Source: Punica granatum
Lineage: Eukaryota > Streptophyta > Magnoliopsida > Myrtales > Lythraceae
Assembly (NCBI RefSeq): GCF_007655135.1
Contig: NC_045129.1
Location: 23,968,274-24,032,273 of the forward strand
DNA length: 64,000 nucleotides
Direction: 5' to 3'
A model generated the notes under the pieces. That model ran no database searches. It saw nothing but the letters and a program-made list of their open reading frames with translations, and was not told the origin of the DNA. A program made the position numbers and the translations under genes. Numbering within the stretch: the stretch's first letter is position 1; every line of letters starts with the position of its first letter. Positions 1 to 9,767 of this stretch are shown piece by piece.

Positions 1-2030
1 GAGTCCAATTATCTGAAAATCGAGAAGATGTGTTACGCGTTGGTATGGGTCATGCAAAGACTCCGACAGTACACGCTCTATCACACAATCCACTTGCTGT
101 CAAAAGCGGATCCCTTGCGGTATTTGCTCGATAGCCCCTCCTCCATGAGGAACATCGCAAAATGGCGTTGTCATCTGACAGAATACGACATAGAATACGT
201 GCCCCGCACGTCTATCAAGGGGCAGCAATTGCCGACCACCTAGCAGAATTCCCGAGCGACAACGACACGCCGATTAACACGGATTTCCCAGATGAAGGGA
301 TCCTCCAGGTAGGTGAAGAGAAGGAGGAGCCAACATGGAAGATGTACTTCGACGGGGCTATCAACTCCGTGGGATCAGGAGTTGGGGTGGTTTTGATATC
401 CCCGGACGGGCGTCATTATCCGGTCGCAGCAAAAGTGGATTTCGCCTGCACCAATAATGTGGCCGAGTACGAGGCGTGCATCCTCGGTTTGCAAGCGGCA
501 ATCGATTTCAAGGTAAAGGAGTTAGAGGTATTCGGTGACTCCATCTCACCATCTTCCAAACGCTGGGGCAATGGAAGACGAAAGACGCGAAGTTAGTCCC
601 GCACCATGAGTACCTCGAGGAGTTGGCAAAGAACTTTGAGAAGATCTCATTCATCTACGCTCCACACGCGAAGAATCAGTTCGCGGACGCACTCGCAACA
701 CTCGCATCTATGGCGAGCATCACAGAGGGGAACGTCATCGAGCCTCTCGAAATCGAAGTGGCCAAAGGCCCGGCCCATTGCAACGCGATTGAAGCGTCCG
801 AAGCGAAGCCGTGGTACGAAGACATCAGGAACTTCTTACAAATGGGCCAATATCCCTCGTCCGCCGATCACCACGATCGAAAGACGCTTAGACGCCTCGC
901 GATGCACTACTTTCTGAGCGGCGAGATACTATACCGCCGTTCCTTTGATTCCACGCTTCTCCGGTGCATCGACGAACACAAATCACGACGTCTTATGGAG
1001 GAAGTGCATGGGGGAAACTGCGGACCCCATATGAACGGCCTCATGCTCGCTAAAAAGATCATGCGCTTAGGCTATTATTGGTCCACCATGGAGACTGATT
1101 GTGTAAAACACGTCAGGCATTGCCACTTATGCCAATTGTATGCCGATCAGATCAAGGCGCCGCCCAATGAGTTACGCCCCATGACAGCCCCGTGGCCTTT
1201 CTCAATGTGGGGGATGGACGTGATTGGCCCGATCAACCCCAAAGCTTCTAACGGACACATGTTCATCTTGGTGGCTATCACTTTCGCGTCGGTCACCGCA
1301 AAAGCCGTGGCCCGCTTTCTCAGGCGCGACATCATCGCCCGGTATGGGGTCCCTGCGACAATCATCACGGACAATGCCAAGAACCAGAACAACAAGGTCA
1401 TTGACGAGCTCTGTGCACAATTCAAAATCCGACACCGCAACTCCACCCCGTACCGTCCCCAAATGAATGGCGCGGTGGAGGCGGCAAATAAGAACATCAA
1501 GAAGATCATCGAAAAAATGACGGTGAACTACAAGGATTGGCACGAGATGCTCCCCTATGCACTCTTGGCTTACCGAACATCCATACGGACTTCAACCGGG
1601 GCAACCCCGTACTCCCTGGTCTATGGCATGGAGGCAGTCCTCCCAATCGAAGTAGAGATCCCTTCCATGAGGATCCTTGCCGAGGCCGAACTTGCAGAAA
1701 CAGAGTGAGCGAAACAACGATACGGGCAGTTAAACCTCATTGACAAGAAGAGGCTGGAGGCACTATGCCACGGACAGTGCTACCAACAGAGGATGGCTCG
1801 AGCATTCAACGCCAAGGTCCGTCACCGAGAGTTCAGTCCCAATTACCTTTGTCGTGAGAAATGTCTTACATGTCGCACCCGATTCTCGAGGGAAGTTCTC
1901 GTACAAATACAACGGTCCCTTCGTCGTCAAAGAGATTTTCTCCTGGGGAGCAGTCATTTTGAGCGATATGGACGGCACCGAAAATGCGCTTCCAGTCAAC
2001 GCTGACGCCATCAAGAAGTATTATCCGTGA
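1..2030 (+). pseudogene. Broken pol (RNase H, second RNase H, integrase) of element A
   Basis: This matches the C-terminal 60% of the intact pol frame in N0. Frame 1 (1-225) holds the end of the RT-linked RNase H. Frame 3 (about 225-545) holds a second RNase H with the YFDGA, AEYEAC and GDS motifs. Frame 2 (about 545-1850) holds the integrase HHCC zinc finger (HMNG...CHLC) and the catalytic core with WGMDVIGP, ITDNAKN and NGAVEAANK, so all three acidic residues survive. Frame 3 again encodes the C-terminal tail ending NADAIKKYYP at 2030. Breaks relative to N0 are 1-bp losses near 225 and 545, a TGA at 1706-1708 where N0 has Trp, a 1-bp gain near 1850, and a 30-bp loss near 1279 that removes a conserved stretch after the first Asp. 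It is a dead copy; family assignment is firm. Confidence 0.93.
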
Positions 2031-3086
2031 TGACTCGTGTTTGCTTTTCATTCGTCGGGCCTCGCACCCGTTTCGTTTGTAAGACATTTCCATTCACATA
2101 CATGAACACCAACTCCCACCATTTGTCCAATGCAAAACTTTCTTGAGAGGAAAAAAATAATCTCCCGCTAGGTCGAAAACCTCTTCGAGGCGGCCTAGGC
2201 AAAAGCTAGGGAACGAGTGGCACGACTTAAAATCCCGCAAAAGGGAGTCGCGGCAAAAGGAGAGCATAAATCACTTCCTCGCTAGGTCGAAAACCTCTTC
2301 GAGGCGGCCTAGGCAAAAGTTAGAGGGCCTGAGGGGTGTGATCCCGCCCAAACAAAGGGGGGATCATAGCAAAAGGTGAACATTCATGTGAGAAAATCAA
2401 ATAAAATACCCCGCTAGGCTATCACGCATCTCGCGGCCTAGGTAAAAGTTAGGGGACAATGTCGGCTCGACCACGAAAGAAAGGCAACACGTCTCCGTGA
2501 AGCTACACAGAGTAGTGGTTCGGCATTCTCCGACGCAAGCAAACTCTCTTCGACTCTCCAGGCTCGAGACTCGCCCCTGAATGGGGTCGAATCGACGTAT
2601 CCTTGATTTGGAGGATCCCATAAGATCCCTCCCTTTACCATTATGCACATAATTCTACAGGTTACCCGTCTCAGAAAAGCCATTCTCCGATAGGGACACG
2701 GCCGCCTTCCAAATGGCCACCGATATCATGTCCCCAACACATCTTTACATAGATTCCTCTTACACGTCGTAGTCTCAACAATTTCGCGCGACTGACATCC
2801 TTTGTAGGCTTTTCTTTTCTACGTGCAGGTGCGATCGGGAACCCCAAGGGATGTTCCCCGCCGACGGAGTCACGTCTGCCTCATGTGGCAGGCCGTGCTC
2901 TCGGGGCACCGGGAATCGTCAAGAGATGCACCACACCGCCCAAACCGACGATGTTCAAAGAAGGACAAATGATGGAAGGTCATCATCAGTTGTCGCACGT
3001 GATGCAATCCAAGCCTAACGCCAAGCAAACCACGTCGCTTGACACTTTACACAATTCTCGAGCAAGTGTCTCGGGTCTGTCCCAGT
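2031..3086 (+). other. Noncoding post-pol region of element A
   Basis: About 1 kb lies between the pol stop and the minisatellite. The first half holds the type I/II hairpin array (2168-2450). The second half has no recognisable gene, but parts recur after N0 pol: the block around 2590-2630 about a sequence reading 'cgtatccttgat' and 'ggaggatccc' matches 57990-58020. Short reading frames on both strands here have no family resemblance and are not annotated. Confidence 0.8.
2160..2455 (+). repeat. Alternating hairpin array (types I, II, I, II, I), element A
   Basis: There are five short inverted repeats in order. Type I: CTAGGT/GCCTAG (2168-2173 with 2193-2198), the same pair at 2282-2287 with 2307-2312, and CTAGGC/GCCTAG (2414-2419 with 2436-2441). 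Type II: CACGACT/AGTCGCG (2221-2227 with 2246-2252, one mismatch) and TGTGATCC/GGATCATA (2337-2344 with 2361-2368). Four of the five are followed at once by GCAAAAG; the last has GTAAAAG. Types I then read on as TTAGRG or CTAGGG, and types II as GAGAG or GTGAA. The same array appears after N0 pol and inside N1 with different stem sequences that still pair. I know no named function for it. Confidence 0.8.
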
Positions 3087-3690
3087 TTTTTTTAAATTCC
3101 CGTCTCGGGTCCATCCCGGTTTCAAATTCCTGTTCGGGTCCATCCCGGTTAAAATTCCTGTTCGGGTCCATCCCGGTTTCAAATTCCTGTTCGGGTCCAT
3201 TCCGGTTTCAAATTCCTGTTCGGGTCCATCCCGGTTCATTCAGGTCTATCCTGGTCTCATTCGGGTCAATCCCGGTCACATTCAGGTCTATCCTGTTTCA
3301 TCTGCATTCGGGTCTATCCTGGTTCATCTGCATTCGGGTCAATCCCGGTCACATTCGGGTCTATCCTGGTTCATTTGCATTCGGGTCTATTCCGGTCACA
3401 TTCAGGTCTATCCTGGTTCACCTGCATTTGGGTCAATCCCGGTCACATTCAGGTCTATCCTGGTCTCATTCGGGTCAATCCCGGTTCATTCAAGTCTATC
3501 CTGGTTCATCTGCATTCGGGTCTATCCCGGTCTCATTCAGGTCTATTCTGGTCCATTCGGGTCAATCCCGGTCTCACTCAGGTCTATCCTGGTTCATGTG
3601 CATTCGGGTCTATCCCCGGTCTCATTCAGGTCTATCCTGGTCCATTCGGGTCAATCCCGGTCACATTCAGGTCTATCCTGGTTCATCTGC
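3087..3690 (+). repeat. Minisatellite of element A, left part
   Basis: A degenerate tandem array. Early units (about 3105-3235) contain CGGGTCCATCCCGG followed by TTTCAAATTCCTGTT. Later units alternate CGGGTCAATCCCGG and CAGGTCTATCCTGG with short linkers. Both cores can form a 4-bp stem with a 5-nt loop. Long open frames across the array (for example 2885-3709) follow from repetition and lack any protein family signature. The array is cut at 3690 by solo LTR N4 and resumes at 9025. Confidence 0.9.
3686..3690 (+). other. Target-site duplication of N4, left copy (TCTGC)
   Basis: TCTGC directly precedes the TGTGCGCACC end of N4 and recurs directly after its other end at 9025-9029. The minisatellite reads through smoothly when N4 and one copy are removed. 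Confidence 0.92.
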
Positions 3691-6600
3691 TGTGCGCACC
3701 CGAATTTAGTCTCGTCGGGGCACGCATGCGCGCGCCTAAGCAAACGCGGCTTGGGAGTGTCCACCTTCCCGGGGACGCGCGACGGACGCACGTGAGAAGG
3801 AGTCGCCACTTGCCATTTTGCGACCCGAAGGTCGAGGGCCGGCAAGTTACCCGGGTCTAGGGGTACGGGGTACACCTAAATGCTAAGGCAATGGTCGTAC
3901 GGAACCGGAATTCCAGATTCGGGGGTTCTGTTACGTGCGGGCCTATATCCCGCACGCCCTTTCGGTACTCTAGCTTGCTAGGCTTGCCGTTTTGTTTATT
4001 TACCGCGTGATTTAAGGTCGCACTTGGCTCGCTCGTTTTGACACCGTAAAATCGATGAATCGATCGAGTTGGGCCAAGAATCCGAAGGATAAGTAGGCTT
4101 GTGAGTCAAGGGATCGGTTCGCTATCTTAGCGTTACAGTTCTTCGGACCGTGATGGTCGATTCCCTGCGCGAACCGAGACCATGATTGTTCAAACTTGCT
4201 CATCCCTTGGCGACGATAGACCAACTTAATCGACTCGACACTCGGACCTCCTGCCCACCAATCGGAATCCTTACAAGTACACGAACGAATATACAAATAA
4301 AATCCTCACAATGTACGCTCGAATAAATACAGAATACAACTGAATGAAATAAATGGATTCCGATCGGCTTGCATTGGGTCAATATTCCGCTCCGGCTCAC
4401 CGTGTAGTTTGAATAACCGATAAACAAATTAAGGCAACGCGGGCTCAAGGAGCCGGGGGTCGGGTCCGATTGAACCGGTGGTTTGCAGGAGAACCAATTA
4501 GTTCCCACTGTAACCGTCAGACCAATCGAGCTCCCGGGTGATATCTAAACACGTTTCACGCGCTCAATCCGAATCCGCCTTCCACATAGGCCGTATTCGG
4601 AGTGTGACGGTGAATCGCGGCTAGATCCCATTCCGCACTCGGGTTGCACGCGCTCGGTGAATTAGGAGGCGTTGGACCTCGTGTTCGGTAGTTTGGGGCA
4701 TCGGGCCCCGTGTAACACGTAACCTATGGGCTCGGGCCCGAATCGCGATAAATCATCATATGCGAAGATAAAACAGAAGAAAACTGATAAAACTGACACG
4801 ATACAGGAAGCAACTGACAACAACTGATAAGTGTCAGTGAATACAAACGAATTGTGTATTAGGCCGAATGTACGTGATTTAATCAGTTATTAGCCGGGGT
4901 TGATTAACAAACAATGTATCTATCCTAGGCAAGCATAGAGGGCGGGCTAGGATAAGGTTCTAAGCCAATTACATATGTGTGTTTGTTTTATGACTCTTAT
5001 TCAGTTAGGTGTCACTGTGGTTTCACCGAATTAGCCAAACTCGTGTTTTGACTCTAGATTGGAATCTACCATTCCGCCTATTTATTATCTAGTGTTTGAT
5101 TAGGCCAAATGCATGATTGATCCGGTTGTTCGTGTTTTGTAACTGAAATAAAATGATCCCCACTGAATCTACAATAGGAAGAAGGAAACACCGAAGAAGA
5201 ACGAAATGGGCCACACGAATGAAACTCGTACCCGAACGGGTTGCCCTTTTTCATTCATAGTTCTAGGTGTTTCCAACTCCCTAAACCTAAGGTATCGGTG
5301 AATAACGGAATGACGATTATGCCCTTGGATGATAAAATCGTGGTGTTCGTATACAAATTGGAGATCGTGTTGCACGAAGGAGTCTAAGGAGGACTCTCGT
5401 GCCCCGACTCGAGCCGCCTCAAATTGGGCCCGGACTCGAGTCACGGCACGTGAGTATTCCCTAGACATCAATTCTATTCGTGTTACGCATCTCGGTATTT
5501 TGAAATTGTGAATTTTATTGGAAAAGGGCATTCACGCCGTTCCGTAAATCATCGATGCGTTTTACCAATTAAGGATCAATTAACCCGATTATTTAGTCCA
5601 TGTGATTTAGTTAACCGAATGGTGCGCATCCCGTTTTCCCATTTTTGAAATCCTTCAATATTTATTATACCATGTTGCAACTACCATTTTGACGGTTGAC
5701 GTCCGAATTATAACGTGTCTAATAAGTAATGAACGCATAGGCAACGATTAAAAGGAAGTGTAATCGCAAACAATTCCAAGGATCGGTTTTGGAACGAAGG
5801 AGAGACCAACCGAGACTCCAAGGAGGTCACGGATGACTCGGCCACCCCTTTTAGGGTGAATGGCCGAATACTCCTTGACCCGATTCGAGTTTCGGTGGGT
5901 TTCTCGTGTCGTTCCTAAACAACCCTTGCATTCAACGAACGACATACACGTGAGGATGACATATGTTTTATTAGTTTGACATTTAACATAACGCCGATTT
6001 ACACAAATAAACACACAAGACATTCAACATCGTATTCACGAAATCAACAAACGATTTTGTCCAACTCCACGATGGGATTAAGGGTGGTGCGCGGGAATCA
6101 TGCGGCCTCGAGGAAAGGAGAGCCCGAAGGCTTCGGGCACGCCAAGGAGCCTCACGGCCTCTATTGCAACAAGGATGGCCGTGGGTTCCTTGGCATGGCC
6201 GAACCTTCCTCAGGCTCTTCACCCTTGACCCCGTATTGTTCCCTTCATTTAATCACGTTTAGCCATGGTCATAATCACATGAAATCATACAAATCACACA
6301 CGAACGACACGTTTAAATGGAAACAACAACACGAGGTCGATTCAACTAATAACGAAATGGACGAAAACACGGGAATCGGCCCGAATCGGGGTGGAAGAAG
6401 GCTTCCCGGACTCGTGTGACCCAAGGAAGCTCTCAGCCATATTCCTTCAAGGAAGGCCGTGAGCTTCCACGGCTCACACGGGTCGGGAGGGTTTCTCCGG
6501 CCCCGATTCGGGTCTTTTCCCGTCATGCCATCGTGTTACGTGCGATTAAACATAAAAAAAAACATAGGAACCGACCCTTTTCGGGAAGGGGGAGACCGTC

Positions 6601-9024
6601 CTAGCCTCGGATGGATCAAGGGGACTCACGGATCTCCCTAGAGACTTGGCCGTGAGTCCCATGGCCCAATCCGTGGCCAAGGAAGCCTCTCCCGTCCGGA
6701 TCCGAGTCGTTTCCCATCATGGCACGCAAGGTTAAACATCATATGGACACGGCACGGTCATGTGGACGAGTAAAACAACGCACGTTGCATGGAAATGCAT
6801 GGGAGATGAGGATCCGAAAGAAAAATGTCAACTTTCATGTATTCCGATTCTCTAAAGCACATAAACACTTCACATACATAAAGATCGGAGATCCTAGCTC
6901 TTCTAAGTTGTGGAGGGATGTTACCTAGCCTCATGCACGAGGAAAAGAGTCGGGGAAGTGGTCTTTGAGAGTCGGAAGACTCGGTTAGGGCGGAGGGCAG
7001 TAGGCGACCCGGGTAGGCGCGGCTGCGGCAATCGCGGGAAAACGGCTTGGCACGCTCGCTCCGACCACGGAACGGTGCAAGGTCGGGCTCGTTGGACTCC
7101 TAAGAGGCAGATCTAGGTGGGCACGGAAAGCTCCGAGCGTGCCGAACCCTGAATAAGTCGGAAATGATGAGAGAAGTTCCAGTGAAAACACAGAAAACTG
7201 GTTAGCGAAAATGGGCCGAACGGAGGTCGTGCACGGTTGGTCGGCCCTCGGATCGTGACCACCTCTTCACGAGAGAGGGTGAGGGTTGTGAGGAACCCCT
7301 TAAATGTGATGGCACGACTCTCCGAGGTCGTGGGATGAAATGGCACGCCGTTAGTGTTCGGTGCGCGCGGTGAGGGTCTCGGGACCCGATTGCAATTTCG
7401 GCTGGAACGGGGTCTTGGGGACCTCAAATCGAAAATCCAAGTCCGGAAATGGACTTAGGGGGTAGGAAATATGTAGGCTATGAAGTTTTAGAATTTTTGG
7501 GTTAAGTCGGGTCGGGTGGTTACCGGAATACCGGGTGGTTTTCCGGCGGTTTTGGCCGGTTTCGGCCTTGGCAAAGGGTGGACGGAAGTGAGGGGATGGG
7601 CTGAGGTTTGAGAGAGTTCTTGAGAGAGATTGGCTTGAGAGAGAGTGAAGTTGAAGAAGTCATTAGAACTAATGGTGCAAGGGCTTATAAAGGGATGACT
7701 AATGGCTTGATTGAGGGAATTTAATTGCGATTAAGGGGGACCCTAATGTGGCTGCCGAAATTGGAGGGAAGATTAGGGAGGGGTTTGTGTCTTGTGGAGT
7801 GTAGGGGAAGCAAGAGGGGTGATGGGTGTGATGGATGGGTGATGGGAGTTGATAGATGTGAGAGGAGGTGATGGGTGTAAGAGCCAAAATTTGAATTTGT
7901 GGAGGGGAGGGCTTGGAGCCGCCGGCCATGGGGGCTTGAGCCGCGGCTTGGGGCTGTCAATTCGAGCCGAGGGTTGAGCCGTGGCTTGGGGTTGAGCCGC
8001 GGCTTGATGGCTTGGCTTGGCTAGGCTGTGGGTCCCATTCGGTTGAGGGAAAAGCCGGGGAACGCTTGAAACTTAATTGAACGCGCATCCGTCCTCCGAT
8101 GTCCAATTAATTTGAAGATTTGGAATGCTTGAACTACGAGGATTTGAACGAACCCAATATCGCCATACGTCGCGTGGACGAACGTTCGGGCGACTCGACG
8201 CCTCAAGAATCGATTTTGCCTCGTTCGGACGTTCGGAGTGGAATTTAATGCCCTTCGACCTCCGATTGATCTCTGTGCATCCTTGCATTCGTTCTTGGCG
8301 GCCCTTTTCCCCATGGGGGGATCGTTGGCCCGTTGTCCTCGGTCGGGGACCGTTGGCCCGGGAAGGCCTAGGGACTTCGACCGGGATTTTCTCAGTGTAC
8401 CCTAAATGCCTTGAGGTGCTTGGAGGTTATCGTGAGATACTCGGAGATCATTGTGGTCTCTGCTTTCCGTGGGAATACCCGAAGGTTCACCGGGAGGCGT
8501 TCGTGATCACTGAAACGTATTTCGGGAGATCGAGCCGAGCTCCGGAAGGTTGTCTGAAGCTTGTTCCCCGGCCCTGGTGGTCCCTGGGCGCCTGTAGACC
8601 CGTTTCGAGGGGCCGTTTGTTTGTTAGTGGAGCGAACCCCGGGAGCTCTGTCAGAAAAGGCGTCCGTGGGGGATCGGGGTGTCCCGGCTTTATGCAGGAT
8701 GTCCCGAAAATGCGCCCGGACGCGTCATTGGTCACTTTGGCACTGAGGGGGATTTTTGAACCCCCATATCGGACACCTTTTGGTGCTTCGGTGACTCATT
8801 GAAGAATAGTGCCACAGTGCCAGCTCTGCCGTTTTCGGGGTTCTTTGTCCGTTCGTTCTTCCGAAAGCTTTCCTTTGCTTTTCTCAGTGACCTAGCTCTT
8901 CTCCTGTTACTCATGACCCTGTGCCCGCATATTTGCCTCTGATTGCCGGGCGATGAATAGTGTCCCGGGCTTCGGTCAGGAATCCTCGTGTGGGAAGCCG
9001 GTGGACCAAAATGGGGTGCTGACA
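3691..9024 (-). mobile_element. N4: solo LTR, minus strand, 5334 bp
   Basis: Read on the minus strand it begins TGTCAGCACCCCATTTTGG (complement of 9006-9024) and ends GGTGCGCACA (complement of 3691-3700), the same TG...CA ends as the other LTRs here. It is flanked by the 5-bp duplication TCTGC. No second LTR, primer-binding site or internal region accompanies it, so it is a solo LTR left by LTR-LTR recombination. It is closest in its 3' half to the LTR of B (9768-14589) and to N2. It is the only element in the window on the minus strand. Reading frames inside it, such as 8125-8802, resemble no protein and recur only as LTR sequence. Confidence 0.93.
7684..7692 (-). promoter_or_regulatory. Putative TATA box of N4 LTR
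   Basis: CTTATAAAG on the plus strand reads CTTTATAAG on the minus strand, at the place where N1 and N2 LTRs have TTTATAAG and B has CCTATAAG. It sits about 1.3 kb from the LTR start, the expected end of a long U3. Position and conservation support it; activity is not shown. Confidence 0.55.
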
Positions 9025-9391
9025 TCTGCATTCGGGACAATCCCGGTCACATTCAGGTCTATCATGGTTCATCTGCATTCGGGTCTATCCTGGTCTCATT
9101 AAGGTCTATCCTGGTCCATTCGGGTCAATCCCGGTCTCACTCAGGTCTATCCTGGTTCATCTGCATTCGGGTCTATCCCGATCACATTCAGGTCTATCCT
9201 GGTTCATCTGCATTCGGGTCAATCCCGGTCACATTCAGGTCTATCCTGGTTCATCTGCATTCGGGTCAATCCCGGTCACATTCAGGTCTATCCTGGTTCA
9301 TCTACATTAGGGTCTATCCCGGTCTCATTGAAGTCTATCCTGATCTCTTTCGGGTCCAACCCGGTATCCTTCGGGTCTATCCCGGTTCTAA
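9025..9391 (+). repeat. Minisatellite of element A, right part
   Basis: This continues the CGGGTC/CAGGTC array interrupted by N4. The first five bases (TCTGC) are the right target-site duplication. The units run to about 9391 and then give way to unique sequence before the polypurine tract. Confidence 0.9.
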
Positions 9392-9493
9392 TTTCCCGCG
9401 CAATATCCCAATATATCCAAGCAGGGCACGAGCAGCCATGGGGGAACGGCATCAGAGCAGTCGCCGGGCGCAAAGAGGGGGTGCTTCTATAAT

Positions 9494-9540
9494 CTTTGGC
9501 TACATCCTCTAACCGAGCATGCAACCAAAGAGGGGCAAGC
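9494..9540 (+). promoter_or_regulatory. Polypurine tract with upstream hairpin, element A
   Basis: The run AAAGAGGGGCAAGC (9527-9540) lies directly against the LTR start TGTCAGTACTCC at 9541. This is the standard site of plus-strand priming in LTR retroelements. CTTTGGCTACAT (9494-9505) can pair with ATGCAACCAAAG (9519-9530) with one mismatch, so the hairpin overlaps the first bases of the tract. N1 has the same arrangement with a perfect stem. Confidence 0.8.
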
Positions 9541-9767
9541 TGTCAGTACTCCATTTTGGCCCACCGGCTTCCTACATGAGAATCCCCGACCAAAGCCCGG
9601 GTTACTATTCATCACCCGACGATCAGAGGCGAACATGCGGGCACAGAGACATGAATTACAGGAGAAAAGCAGGGTGCACTAAAAAGGCAGAGGAAAGCCG
9701 TCAAAAGAACAGACAAACAAGGAACCCAAAAAACAGCGGAGCCGGCAATGTGGCACTATTCATCATC
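9541..9767 (+). repeat. Start of 3' LTR of element A, cut by element B
   Basis: The first 227 bp resemble the starts of the B, N1 and N2 LTRs (TGTCAGTACTCCATTTTGG). It stops at 'ctattcatcatc', the point where the other LTRs continue 'accgagtcac'. There a complete LTR begins again at 9768. The remainder of this LTR is expected right of the window. Confidence 0.85.

Larger units (their letters stand above)
1..9767 (+). mobile_element. Element A: 3' part of a degenerate Tat/Ogre-like LTR retrotransposon
   Basis: This is the oldest layer. It enters the window inside the RT/RNase H part of pol and runs through integrase, a noncoding hairpin region and a minisatellite to a polypurine tract and the first 227 bp of its 3' LTR at 9541. 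Its 5' half is outside the window. It is interrupted twice. Solo LTR N4 (3691-9024) splits the minisatellite, and element B enters its 3' LTR after 9767. The rest of that LTR should lie beyond the window end. Assignment to Tat/Ogre rests on the pol domain order and on near-colinearity with N0 pol at 33612-35672. Several frameshifts and a stop show it cannot move by itself. Confidence 0.9.

Noticed and set aside
2885..3709. A 274-residue protein across the minisatellite
   Set aside because: The repeat keeps several frames open, and the frame ends inside the unrelated N4 LTR.
8125..8802. A 225-residue gene in N4, and similar frames in other LTRs (10047-10478, 36455-36820, 53227-53592)
   Set aside because: They lie within LTR U3 on either strand, recur only as LTR copies, and differ by indels between copies.
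9541..9767. A tandem duplication of an LTR start
   Set aside because: A polypurine tract directly precedes 9541, so this is the real 3' LTR start of A. The restart at 9768 is explained by insertion of B.
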